This document shows, piece after piece, positions 8,100 through 14,691 of a DNA stretch of 17,731 bases; the first letter of the stretch is position 1; each line of letters starts with the position of its first letter. The notes beneath the pieces are model-generated. The model did no database searches and was not told the origin of the DNA. It was given only the letters and a program-made list of their open reading frames with translations. Position numbers and translations under genes: made by a program. The stretch covers positions 50,524 through 68,254 of the forward strand of contig DGHL01000071.1 in assembly GCA_002392645.1 (NCBI GenBank). Direction: 5' to 3'. The DNA is from Prevotellaceae bacterium UBA3849 (lineage in GTDB: Bacteria; Bacteroidota; Bacteroidia; Bacteroidales; Bacteroidaceae).

Positions 8100-9233
8100 T
8101 CAAAGTGTTAAATGGTACTGGGCTATTTCCTCTGCCATATTGTTGAGCGCTTGACAATCCGCACGGCTGATGTGACGCTTATTGGCATCATACTGCCAGG
8201 GACTTAATATCAGGACACGCCCTGCTGCACAGGCGTCAAAAAGAGCATCCGAAGGTTTGTAATAATCGCGGAAGCCATTGTCGGTAAGACAGATGAACGG
8301 CCACTGCTCATCCAGTAGCACCTGCATCACCTGTTTCTCATGAGGAGAGATGAATGGCGACACCATCACAGCCCCCTTGCGAGCCGCCAACACACACGAG
8401 TTCTTATAGTTACGCAACGCCTCCACGTCGCCACGTTCCGCCGCTTTCACCAATGCGCTGCGCACGTGCACCACAGCCATTTTCTCAGCCATCAGCAGCA
8501 TTGTGTTTCCAACACCGTCATAGCTGCGTCCACCTATCACTATATTCCTTTGCACACAGAAGAAGCCTGGCTTCTGCCGTTTGGTGGCCAACCGCTGAGG
8601 ATTCATATCTATATATCTGATAGTGTTAGGCAGTTGCGTGTTATGCCCCATCGGACGGATGAAAGGCATCTCCGTAAAGACAGGAGACAGCTGGCAATAG
8701 CTCTCCCCGCCCAGTCGCTCACGCAGGCTCGCCGCAGATGTCTCCAGCCGCGTCGTTTCTTCCCGAAGGCTATTGTCCCCAAGTCCCTCTTGGCCGTTTC
8801 CCGGTTTTTCTTGGCTGTACCCCTGTCCTTCTTGGTATTTTCCCCGAATATAATTCGGGACAAAAGAAGAAGAAGCCGCTGACCAGGCTCTCCCCAGCTT
8901 CTTAGCTCCTTGCCAGAATCCCCTCACCACGCCCCGGATGCCAGTGGTCATAGTTCGCCTTACGTACAACACAGCATGCAGATGGTCAGGCATCAAACAG
9001 AAATGCAGCACCTGTACCTCAGGATGATAATGCGGAATGCCCAGCAGACTTTCCACCAGCGCATTCCCCAGCACCGAGCGCCTCACCACTGCCTTGTCCG
9101 GATTATTGCCGGGCACCTCAAGCCTCCCTAAGAGAGGCCTGCGGTCAGGAATTGTCAAAGTAACATGATACAAGCCGACACCCTTCCATGTAGTACCAGG
9201 TTCCTGCCATTTCCATTTCTCTTGCTCTGCCAT
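8100..9233 (-). CDS. HUH (Y1/REP-associated type) transposase with extra C-terminal domain
   Basis: This 377-residue protein is numbered from the ATG at 9233; the frame can be extended two codons to a TTG at 9239, but the ATG is the better start. Residues about 15-120 read as a Y1 transposase fold (PF01797): LYHVTLTIPDRRPL, then MPDHLHAVL with the HUH pair His84/His86. A linker at 131-151 has three Gly-x-x-Gln-Glu heptads. TIRYIDMNPQR supplies the probable nucleophile Tyr207, matching the YIxxNP segment of REP-associated transposases. Residues about 243-377 form a further domain (SPFISPHEKQ, CLTDNGF, FDACAAGRVLILSPW) whose pattern recalls DprA/SLOG Rossmann folds; this is inference. Such proteins nick single-stranded DNA and move small palindromic elements. 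All catalytic residues are present. It is flanked by repeats and by AT-rich DNA, and its GC content is higher than that of its right-hand neighbours. Confidence 0.85.
   Translation of the reverse strand: MAEQEKWKWQEPGTTWKGVGLYHVTLTIPDRRPLLGRLEVPGNNPDKAVVRRSVLGNALVESLLGIPHYHPEVQVLHFCLMPDHLHAVLYVRRTMTTGIRGVVRGFWQGAKKLGRAWSAASSSFVPNYIRGKYQEGQGYSQEKPGNGQEGLGDNSLREETTRLETSAASLRERLGGESYCQLSPVFTEMPFIRPMGHNTQLPNTIRYIDMNPQRLATKRQKPGFFCVQRNIVIGGRSYDGVGNTMLLMAEKMAVVHVRSALVKAAERGDVEALRNYKNSCVLAARKGAVMVSPFISPHEKQVMQVLLDEQWPFICLTDNGFRDYYKPSDALFDACAAGRVLILSPWQYDANKRHISRADCQALNNMAEEIAQYHLTL
8781..8843 (-). repeat. 21-bp tandem repeat in the transposase linker
   Basis: Three 21-bp units encode the heptads GKYQEGQ, GYSQEKP and GNGQEGL. 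The Gln-Glu codons (TTCTTG on the plus strand) are constant. The repeat lies between the HUH motif and the catalytic tyrosine and keeps the frame. Confidence 0.7.
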
Positions 9234-9346
9234 ATACAATTGTTTTATATACTAAACGCAGAAGCAACCGCAGTTATTGCACAAGGCTATTCAACCACCC
9301 TAATCTTCTTAACAGATCATACGAATATCATTCGTTACATCCTCCT

Positions 9347-9391
9347 GTTCTTCTTCTTCTTCTTTTTTGTAATTAAATAAAATTTAATTAC
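9347..9391. repeat. TTC microsatellite and AT-rich palindrome
   Basis: Five tandem TTC-type triplets (about 9349-9363) are followed by a T-run and then by the perfect palindrome GTAATTAAAT (9369-9378) / ATTTAATTAC (9382-9391) with an AAA centre. A smaller dyad, ACGAAT-ATC-ATTCGT, lies at 9321-9335. All are upstream of the minus-strand transposase gene. No T-tract is placed to make a terminator. Confidence 0.6.
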
Positions 9392-9423
9392 CCTTGCAAT
9401 GGCTTTTCTTTTGATTCAGGAGT

Positions 9424-9431
9424 TATATTTG
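9424..9431 (+). promoter_or_regulatory. Isolated -7 element TATATTTG
   Basis: TATATTTG on the plus strand fits the consensus, but no plus-strand gene follows; transcription would run antisense to the 9488-9814 gene. It may be a chance match or the promoter of a lost gene. Confidence 0.3.
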
Positions 9432-9487
9432 CCCTTGTAAAATTAAAGTTAAAGCCAAGCAAAAGAAATGTCATATAATCAGGCATC

Positions 9488-9814
9488 TTATCTTTTCAAC
9501 TTAGCCAATTCGTTAAAATCAAGCCCATATTCGCTCTCCAATCTCTCCAAGACTTTTAAAATGGCTTCACCAATATAAAGATGGTTAGAGCCAAATTTAT
9601 ATCTTATGGTATTGATTTTTGATTTGTCAACATTTTTAATTACAGAGCGAGTTCTGGTGTCATCCCCCTCGTTGTTCTCGTAATAGACAGGATATCTGAA
9701 TTCGCATCCTTCTTCCAGCGTGTAGCCGTTAAGGGAATTTGGATTGTAGCACTGATTGCCAATGATGTACTCTAATTCACAGATTAAATCCGTTGTTGCT
9801 TTTGTAAGTTTCAT
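9488..9814 (-). CDS. Unknown 108-residue protein
   Basis: I do not recognise a named family. The protein is soluble and acidic with no signal peptide. It starts MKLTKATTDLICELEYIIGN, has a polar middle (YPVYYENNEGDDTRTRSVIK), then YKFGSNHLYIGEAILKVLERLE and YGLDFNEL. The mix of an opening helix, a beta-rich middle and a long C-terminal helix looks like a single compact domain. It is encoded in AT-rich DNA on the same strand as the next two genes but separated from them by 228 nt. No promoter matching TAnnTTTG was found directly upstream. No plausible catalytic motif can be pointed to. Confidence 0.7.
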   Translation of the reverse strand: MKLTKATTDLICELEYIIGNQCYNPNSLNGYTLEEGCEFRYPVYYENNEGDDTRTRSVIKNVDKSKINTIRYKFGSNHLYIGEAILKVLERLESEYGLDFNELAKLKR

Positions 9815-10042
9815 ATAGTCAAGTTTTTGGTTTTAACATCTAGTGTTTATTCACATGAGCTAAGGTCATTATGATATAATATTTTTCCTTAAACTATTTT
9901 TTTCTATCATTTTCTGGCATTCTTAATTTCATCAGAAATTAATATATTTATTCCCAATCTCACATCTTCATCCTTCTTTACCACTTTTATAGAAATAAAA
10001 AAAATACTTTTACAAGTGCACTCATGTTTTACACAAAATATC

Positions 10043-10621
10043 TTATAAATCATCCATATGTTTCTTTTCCTCCTCTGTAAAACCATCCATATCTGTATAG
10101 CCAATGACAAGTATATTATCATAAGTGTCATCTCCTTCAAACACTAATAAGTCAATGAAACCAAGAATATCATCTTCCTCATCAATAATCATTGCAGATA
10201 TAGACTCATGTCCATCCGTACTTCCTGTTTTTATTGAAGCATTTTTATACTTTCTTTGAAGGTTTCCTTTGATTTCCTTATATGCATTATCTGCACTCGA
10301 TTCATAAACAAAATCAATGGATACTCTGACTTTATAAACAATCTTATCATCAGGAAAATAATAGGCTCTCAAAGAACACTCATGCCCAGAAAATCTTCCT
10401 TTGAATTCTCGTTGACCTATAGGAAGCGACTTGTTCTCTCTTGTATTCAATCGATAATTCTTGGCAAGTAGCTTTTGTTGGAACGTGGTAATACTACCTG
10501 TTATGGGGATACCAAGAATGGTCAAATGTTTATTTTGACCATAGGCAAAAACGACCATAAAAAGAAACAAAATGAGTAAAAGTCTCTTTTTTATGCTATA
10601 ATTTGTGTCACCATTCATCAT
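10043..10621 (-). CDS. Secreted protein of unknown function
   Basis: About 192 residues from the ATG at 10621; an upstream in-frame ATG at 10639 lies deeper in the previous gene and is less likely, and a second ATG follows at 10618. The N-terminus has KKR followed by a Leu/Phe-rich stretch (LLLILFLFMVVFAYGQ), a clear type I signal peptide with probable cleavage before or at Gln. The mature part opens HLTILGIPITGSITTFQQKL, then has GRFSGHECSLRAYYF and a strand KVRVSIDFVYE, an arrangement I associate with small periplasmic proteins of Bacteroidales with no assigned role. It ends in an acidic tail (EEEKKHMDDL). The start overlaps the end of the upstream DUF4468-like gene by about 14 nt, so the two are co-transcribed. 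Confidence 0.75.
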   Translation of the reverse strand: MMNGDTNYSIKKRLLLILFLFMVVFAYGQNKHLTILGIPITGSITTFQQKLLAKNYRLNTRENKSLPIGQREFKGRFSGHECSLRAYYFPDDKIVYKVRVSIDFVYESSADNAYKEIKGNLQRKYKNASIKTGSTDGHESISAMIIDEEDDILGFIDLLVFEGDDTYDNILVIGYTDMDGFTEEEKKHMDDL

Positions 10622-11279
10622 CCTTAGAACCATATACAATAGCGGTTATAACAGCATTGATATATTTATCAATATCTTTCTTCATGGCTGCAGTTGCACC
10701 TCCAAATAAATAACCAATGTATTTAGTTGGATAACTGCTAAGTTTTCGATCGCCCCATGCACTTGATGTATATATCTCAGGCAAATCGGGGGCGTTCACA
10801 CGAATTTTGCCGTCCTTAAACTGTAGTTTTATTCTATATTTGAAACTCACAGAATTTGAATAGCCATCTATGTCTTTAAAATAAGAGATCTTATCAGCAT
10901 ACCCATTTATTACGATAGAACGACCATCAACCTTGCTTATTACACGATCTGGATTCTCGAAAATAGATGAAATATGCGAAAGAACGTCCGTGTATAATTG
11001 ATGCGCACTCTTTTTCCCCATATCAACAACATAATAACTCGTATCACCTGTCTTCTTGAAGGTCGCATTCTCATAGACATAAAATTCAAACGAAGTTTTC
11101 TTTGGTTGAGAAACTGTGGTTTTCCTCTTTTGAGGTGTTAAAGTTCTCCTCTGTTGGCCTGTTACAGGCAAAGCCATACAACAACAAGCAAAAACAGTTA
11201 GAACTCTCATAGCAAAGTTGAGTTTGAAAGTAGTTTCATGCTTTCTCTGCGATGTAATTGAAAAATAATTCTGTTTCAT
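10608..11279 (-). CDS. DUF4468-like secreted protein
   Basis: A 223-residue exported protein. A hydrophobic signal (MRVLTVFACCCMALPVTGQ) begins at residue 24, so translation could start there (ATG at 11210) instead of at 11279; both starts give an export signal. A basic linker (QRRTLTPQKRKT) precedes a region with GDTSYYVVDMGKKSAHQLY, repeated beta-strand/helix pattern, KYRIKLQFKDGKIRV and a final helix ending in SKDDEW. This matches the look of DUF4468 (a TBP-like fold, function unknown), but the assignment is by eye. It follows a terminator-bearing RNA locus on the same strand by about 37 nt, and no promoter of its own is evident between them. AT-rich like its neighbours. Confidence 0.7.
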   Translation of the reverse strand: MKQNYFSITSQRKHETTFKLNFAMRVLTVFACCCMALPVTGQQRRTLTPQKRKTTVSQPKKTSFEFYVYENATFKKTGDTSYYVVDMGKKSAHQLYTDVLSHISSIFENPDRVISKVDGRSIVINGYADKISYFKDIDGYSNSVSFKYRIKLQFKDGKIRVNAPDLPEIYTSSAWGDRKLSSYPTKYIGYLFGGATAAMKKDIDKYINAVITAIVYGSKDDEW

Positions 11280-11315
11280 AATTAATCATCTAAATTATTA
11301 TTGTTTTGCAAAAAC

Positions 11316-11349
11316 AAAAAAACGTGAGCAATTTACTTCGCTTACGTTT
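11316..11349 (-). terminator. Terminator of the candidate RNA
   Basis: On the minus strand AAACGTAAGC (11349-11340) pairs with GCTCACGTTT (11329-11320), nine of ten positions matched (one A-C mismatch), and ends in seven T residues (11322-11316). The DUF4468-like start codon is 37 nt further on. The stem overlaps the closing helix of the preceding large hairpin by four nt, so the two could exclude each other. Confidence 0.75.
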
Positions 11350-11616
11350 CAGAGGTATTGGGGATAACCTAACTATCTTAAACGAGTAAATGCCCACGCC
11401 AAACGGCGTGAACTACCTACTTCTGTTCTTGATAGTTTCATTTAATTCCCCAATTATCTGAAACAAGAATCGAAAGTGGATGTTCTTGGCTGTGCAAAGC
11501 GACCAGTGGTCGTGCACAGCATTATGTCCTTATATCTGTTTTATTTTACCATAGGCTATTACATTATTGCTAATTTTTATCTTTATCTTTGGATAACCTA
11601 ACGAGAGAGTATCCGT
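11316..11616 (-). ncRNA. Candidate structured RNA, about 300 nt
   Basis: On the minus strand this stretch has a promoter at its start, several stable helices and an intrinsic terminator at its end, but no reading frame. In plus coordinates the helices are: 11591-11595/11610-11614; the long hairpin 11489-11496/11513-11520 with inner 11500-11504/11508-11512; 11465-11469/11483-11487; and a large imperfect hairpin closed by 11346-11353/11457-11464 (GTTTCAGA/TCTGAAAC), continued by 11357-11364/11447-11454 and 11371-11377/11431-11437 and capped by CACGCC-AAAC-GGCGTG (11395-11410). It may be a stand-alone RNA or a terminator-bearing leader of the DUF4468-like gene. A Bacteroidales-specific family such as Bacteroidales-1, or 6S RNA, is possible; I cannot confirm either. 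Confidence 0.55.
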
Positions 11617-11619
11617 GTG

Positions 11620-11627
11620 CAAATGTA
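11620..11627 (-). promoter_or_regulatory. -7 element TACATTTG of the candidate RNA
   Basis: Minus-strand TACATTTG fits TAnnTTTG, and the predicted RNA start lies near 11613-11616. No clear TTG is seen at -33. Confidence 0.6.
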
Positions 11628-11639
11628 CTAAAAAGAAGT

Positions 11640-11794
11640 CAAAATAAAGAATAAATTGTCGAAAAACTTTATTTAAGACGCAAAAAAGTCAAAACTCAAG
11701 CATTTTTTCCCTTCTATCGTTGGCAATTAAGCTCGCAATGTTTATTATTCTTAAACTTTTAATCTGTTCACACTCTTTATTCGGAATTTTTGTG
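11640..11794. other. AT-rich spacer between divergent promoters
   Basis: This stretch separates the minus-strand RNA promoter from the plus-strand DUF2284 promoter. It contains runs of A and T but no supported gene or repeat; binding sites of a shared regulator would be expected here if one exists, but none is recognisable. Confidence 0.45.
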
Positions 11795-11802
11795 TACCTT
11801 TG
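11795..11802 (+). promoter_or_regulatory. -7 promoter element TACCTTTG
   Basis: TACCTTTG matches the consensus exactly and lies 30 nt before the ATG at 11833. It overlaps the in-frame TTG at 11800, which therefore cannot be the start codon. Confidence 0.7.
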
Positions 11803-11832
11803 CTGCTTGAACGCAGATACGTATTAATAACA

Positions 11833-12399
11833 ATGTCAGATAACCATAAATACGCCACATACACCACGGAGAGATATACGGCGGAGCTTGACGCAAAGAC
11901 GTATATCAAGAGATTTCGCAGGGCTGACTATTTCCTGAAACTGTGTCAGCAGTGCGGTAACTACGGGCGGCGCTATGGCTGTCCACCGTTTGACCATGAC
12001 CCGCTCACGGTGCTTCAGAGGTATGACAGGGTTCAGATTATCGGCGTGAAGGTTACGCCGTATGACAAGACCTTGCCCCTATCCGCAGCAGACGACATGA
12101 TGCGCCCCGTAACGACAGCGCTGAACGATGAACTGCTGGAGAAGGAACAGTCATCAGATGGTATGTGCTTCGGTTTCGCAGGCTCGTGTCTTTATTGTGG
12201 CGTTGCACAGTGTGCAAGGATAGAGGGAAAGCCTTGCAGGCATCCCGACAAGGTGCGCCCGTCATTAGAGGCATACGGATTTGACGTAAGTCTGACAGCC
12301 AAGGAACTGTTAGGCATAGAGATAAAATGGAGCGAGCAAGGCTTACTGCCAGAATACCTGACGTTGGTTGGCGGGGTGTTTTACAGGCGGCAGACTTAG
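11833..12399 (+). CDS. DUF2284 metal-binding protein
   Basis: A 188-residue cytosolic protein. The cysteine pattern LCQQCGNYGRRYGCPPF (Cys38, Cys41, Cys50) and a second group, CFGFAGSCLYCGVAQC with a later GKPCRHP, match the DUF2284 family of predicted metal-binding proteins (PF10050), which probably hold an iron-sulfur cluster or zinc; the role is not established. The frame is open to a TTG at 11800, but that lies inside the promoter, so the ATG at 11833 is chosen. Cysteines are all present. It is a single-gene unit: the next gene has its own promoter. No strong terminator was found after it, only a weak A-run/T-run dyad near 12441-12459. Confidence 0.85.
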   Translation: MSDNHKYATYTTERYTAELDAKTYIKRFRRADYFLKLCQQCGNYGRRYGCPPFDHDPLTVLQRYDRVQIIGVKVTPYDKTLPLSAADDMMRPVTTALNDELLEKEQSSDGMCFGFAGSCLYCGVAQCARIEGKPCRHPDKVRPSLEAYGFDVSLTAKELLGIEIKWSEQGLLPEYLTLVGGVFYRRQT

Positions 12400-12483
12400 A
12401 ATACAGATCTAATCATAGACAATACCCCATTCGTGTCCGACAAAAAAATGATCTTTTTTGCACGAAATAAAAAGATTTTTTTG

Positions 12484-12491
12484 TAACTTTG
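12484..12491 (+). promoter_or_regulatory. -7 promoter element TAACTTTG
   Basis: An exact TAnnTTTG match 19 nt before the ATG at 12511. A TTTG at 12457-12460 is a possible -33 element, but the 23-nt spacing is longer than usual. Confidence 0.65.
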
Positions 12492-12510
12492 CACCCATAA
12501 CATCAAAGAT

Positions 12511-13458
12511 ATGAGAAAGATTCTAATGACACTGTTGACGCTTTGTGCCGTAGTGGTAGCAAAAGCACAAATAGAGACCAGCGGCCATTGGTATAATGGC
12601 TGGCTTACGTATAGTGCCTCACAGCAGGGTGGGGGAAAGGTTCTTATGAATGCCATGGCAGAAGGCGAGGAACATGAGTTCATGCTCGTCCCGGTAGCAG
12701 GTAAGCCGAACGTGTATCGTGTGGCAGACGGTCCGAATGACTATGTGAATGAGTACTCCGACATCACCACTGTGCGCCATCAGAAGAAAGAGGGATGGAA
12801 CGTGCTGTGCTTCTACAATGCGAAGAATGAGCTTAAGGCCGTATTGGAGTACACAGACGAGTGGAACAGCGAGAAACTCAATCTTGCAAAATGGAGGAGC
12901 CAGCTGATGGGTGATTACAGCGATGGTGACGAACTGCAAGTACGCATCTACAGGGATAACTTCGACATAAACGGCGAACTGGCTGCATATACGCTGCAGA
13001 CGTTTAACGGATTGATCACACCATACGTCCACGTCAACGAGATAGCAGGCAGTACCAACCGCTTGGAAGGCTCATGGGAGATAGTACTGACACTTGAAGG
13101 TCTCACGCTATACAGCGTAGCCTATGATAATGAAAACGGCATGTGGGTGCGTAAAGACGCGGCTCCCATAGTACTGAAGAAGAACAAGCGTACAAGTCGC
13201 TTCTTCTATGCCAGCAACACACTGCTCAACGATAAGCAGTTCCGCCTCTTCAGTAAGACGGTGCTACGCATAATGCGCAATTCGATACTTGCAAGGAACG
13301 GCTACAGTTTCAAGTCTGCAGACCTGCAGGAGTATTTTGCCAACGAGCCTTGGTACACCCCGGTATCTAACAACAAAGAAGTAAAGACTTCGTTTGTGGA
13401 GCAACTGAACATAGAACTGATAAAGGCAGAGGAATCAAGGTCGTTTGAGGAGTATTGA
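12511..13458 (+). CDS. Secreted YARHG-domain protein
   Basis: A 315-residue exported protein. Residues 1-20 (MRKILMTLLTLCAVVVAKAQ) form a type I signal peptide. Residues about 25-210 are beta-rich with regular aromatic residues (HWYNGWLTYSA, FMLVPVAGKPNVYRV, WNVLCFYNAKNELKAVLEY) and match no fold I can name. Residues about 249-312 are a YARHG domain (PF13308): the hallmark is LRIMRNSILARNGYSF followed by YFANEPWYTPV. YARHG domains are extracellular and thought to act near the cell wall or envelope, with no proven activity. The promoter is directly upstream, and the gene is followed by a terminator shared with the convergent cluster. Confidence 0.85.
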   Translation: MRKILMTLLTLCAVVVAKAQIETSGHWYNGWLTYSASQQGGGKVLMNAMAEGEEHEFMLVPVAGKPNVYRVADGPNDYVNEYSDITTVRHQKKEGWNVLCFYNAKNELKAVLEYTDEWNSEKLNLAKWRSQLMGDYSDGDELQVRIYRDNFDINGELAAYTLQTFNGLITPYVHVNEIAGSTNRLEGSWEIVLTLEGLTLYSVAYDNENGMWVRKDAAPIVLKKNKRTSRFFYASNTLLNDKQFRLFSKTVLRIMRNSILARNGYSFKSADLQEYFANEPWYTPVSNNKEVKTSFVEQLNIELIKAEESRSFEEY

Positions 13459-13548
13459 TGCATAAATATCATGAATGAGGCAGGAACCATAGACCTGCAT
13501 GATTATCTAGGCGCAGAGTCCAAAAGAAAGAAATAGCACTTTCATACT

Positions 13549-13610
13549 AAAAAAGAAAATCACTTTATCACGAAACATAGAGTTTCGTAGCAAAGTGATT
13601 TTCTTTATTG
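13549..13610. terminator. Bidirectional terminator between convergent genes
   Basis: A perfect 13-bp stem AGAAAATCACTTT (13554-13566) with 13592-13604 encloses a second 6-bp helix, CGAAAC (13571-13576) with GTTTCG (13582-13587). The A-rich left flank gives a T-run on the minus strand and TTCTTTATT follows on the plus strand. It serves the YARHG gene (+) and the CMD/cupin gene (-). Confidence 0.85.
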
Positions 13611-13624
13611 TATGACTATATGCC

Positions 13625-14674
13625 TTATTTCAGCTTGTCATACACATCGTCTGTGACAGCCTCCAGCCATTCGTTGGAGGCTCCCTCCTGTACGTCCTTA
13701 TGATAAGTGAGGTGCTGGAACCAGCTGTCCTTGGCAGCACCGTGCCAGTGCTTCACCTCGGCAGGTATGGCAATGACGGTGCCGGGAGTCATCTCTACTG
13801 CCTCCTTGCCCCACTCCTGATACCAGCCTCTGCCTGCCACGCAGATGAGTACCTGTATCTGCTTGTGGTGAACGTGCCAGTTGTTGCGGCAACGGGGTTC
13901 GAAGGTGACGTTCTTCAGACTCGTTGCACTCGAAGAAGCGTCGCTTTGCGCCGAGCGCATAATATCACCACCTACATCAGCCAGATAACTCTGTCCGATA
14001 AAGTATTTGCCGTATGGGTTCTTCTCGCCCTTGGGCCACTTGGTGCTCAGCGTGTAGCCCTCATTACAGAGCCATGCGCAGAGTTCATCAACCAATTGCT
14101 GTGTGTTACCCATGTTCACTGCGCCTTGCTTGTGGGCTGCAAGCTGTGGAGCCACACCCTCCAGACCGCTCAGTGCTGCCACGGTTACGATCTCACGGTC
14201 GGCAGCAGTGAGCTGGTCGCCGGCAAAGATGTCGCCGAAGAGATGTGCCTTCAGGTAGTAGTCATCCTGTGGACAGAAGTCATAGTTGAACGGACGACCA
14301 GAGAGCTGTGTCTGGTTCTTCTTGCCCAGTTCGTAAGCCTTCTTGGCGTCGTCCCACTCAGCAGGGCGCTTCCATGGCTTGCCCTCCTGCCAGTTTGGCT
14401 GCTTGTTCTCTAACACTTTGCCTAATACCCCCAGTGCGTTCAGTGAGCGCGGAAAACCTGTGTAGGCATAGAGTTGTGAGAAAGCCTCCTTCAGTTCGTT
14501 AATGGTAACGCCGTTATCGAGAGCCGTTCTCACGGCAGGCTCAAGTCTTGTGAGGTCGCCCTGCGCCATGAGGCAGGCACAAGCCGCCAATCCTTTTTGG
14601 CGCTCTGTCAGCGCCTGACTGTTTGCTGTTGTCATGGTTAATACAACTATTATTAGTAAAACTATTCTTTTCAT
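13625..14674 (-). CDS. Secreted carboxymuconolactone decarboxylase/cupin fusion
   Basis: A 349-residue exported protein. Residues 1-19 are a signal peptide (KRIVLLIIVVLTMTTANSQA). Two CMD-type helical domains follow, about 22-90 (ALDNGVTINELKEAFSQLY, GFPRSLNAL) and about 135-215 (LTAADREIVTVAALSGLEG, AAHKQGAVNMG). A cupin barrel occupies about 245-340, with metal-ligand residues in NWHVHHKQIQ and in AEVKHWH. Neither CMD part shows the redox CxxC of AhpD, so an AhpD-like peroxidase role is not supported. Fusions of CMD and cupin next to alcohol dehydrogenases and hydrolases occur in redox or electrophile-handling clusters of Bacteroidales; the substrate is unknown. It lies downstream of the hydrolase gene by 208 nt and has its own promoter within that gap. 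Confidence 0.88.
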   Translation of the reverse strand: MKRIVLLIIVVLTMTTANSQALTERQKGLAACACLMAQGDLTRLEPAVRTALDNGVTINELKEAFSQLYAYTGFPRSLNALGVLGKVLENKQPNWQEGKPWKRPAEWDDAKKAYELGKKNQTQLSGRPFNYDFCPQDDYYLKAHLFGDIFAGDQLTAADREIVTVAALSGLEGVAPQLAAHKQGAVNMGNTQQLVDELCAWLCNEGYTLSTKWPKGEKNPYGKYFIGQSYLADVGGDIMRSAQSDASSSATSLKNVTFEPRCRNNWHVHHKQIQVLICVAGRGWYQEWGKEAVEMTPGTVIAIPAEVKHWHGAAKDSWFQHLTYHKDVQEGASNEWLEAVTDDVYDKLK

Positions 14675-14691
14675 TTATAAATCATGACTTA

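Noticed and set aside
8340..8882. Long plus-strand frame of 180 codons opposite the transposase gene
   Set aside because: It lies wholly antisense to a gene with clear HUH motifs, and its product is rich in His, Arg and Ser without any domain; it is a frame shadow.
9468..9581. A 37-codon plus-strand frame behind the isolated TATATTTG element
   Set aside because: It is antisense to the 9488-9814 gene over most of its length, and its Ser/Leu-rich product looks like chance.
9907..10140. 77-codon minus-strand frame at the end of the secreted-protein gene
   Set aside because: It overlaps the C-terminal part of the better-supported gene in another frame and has no start context.
11346..11464. RNase P RNA, tmRNA or SRP RNA
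   Set aside because: The conserved sequences of these RNAs (for example the RNase P GAGGAAAGTCC core, the tmRNA tRNA-like ends, the SRP GGAA loop) were not found.
13471..13536. A 21-codon frame (MNEAGTIDLHDYLGAESKRKK) after the YARHG gene
   Set aside because: It has no ribosome binding site, promoter or recognisable family, and such short frames are common by chance. It could be a real small gene, but the sequence alone does not support it.
13700..14413. 237-codon plus-strand frame opposite the CMD/cupin gene
   Set aside because: The minus-strand gene has a signal peptide and two recognised domain types; the plus-strand product shows no family pattern and no promoter.
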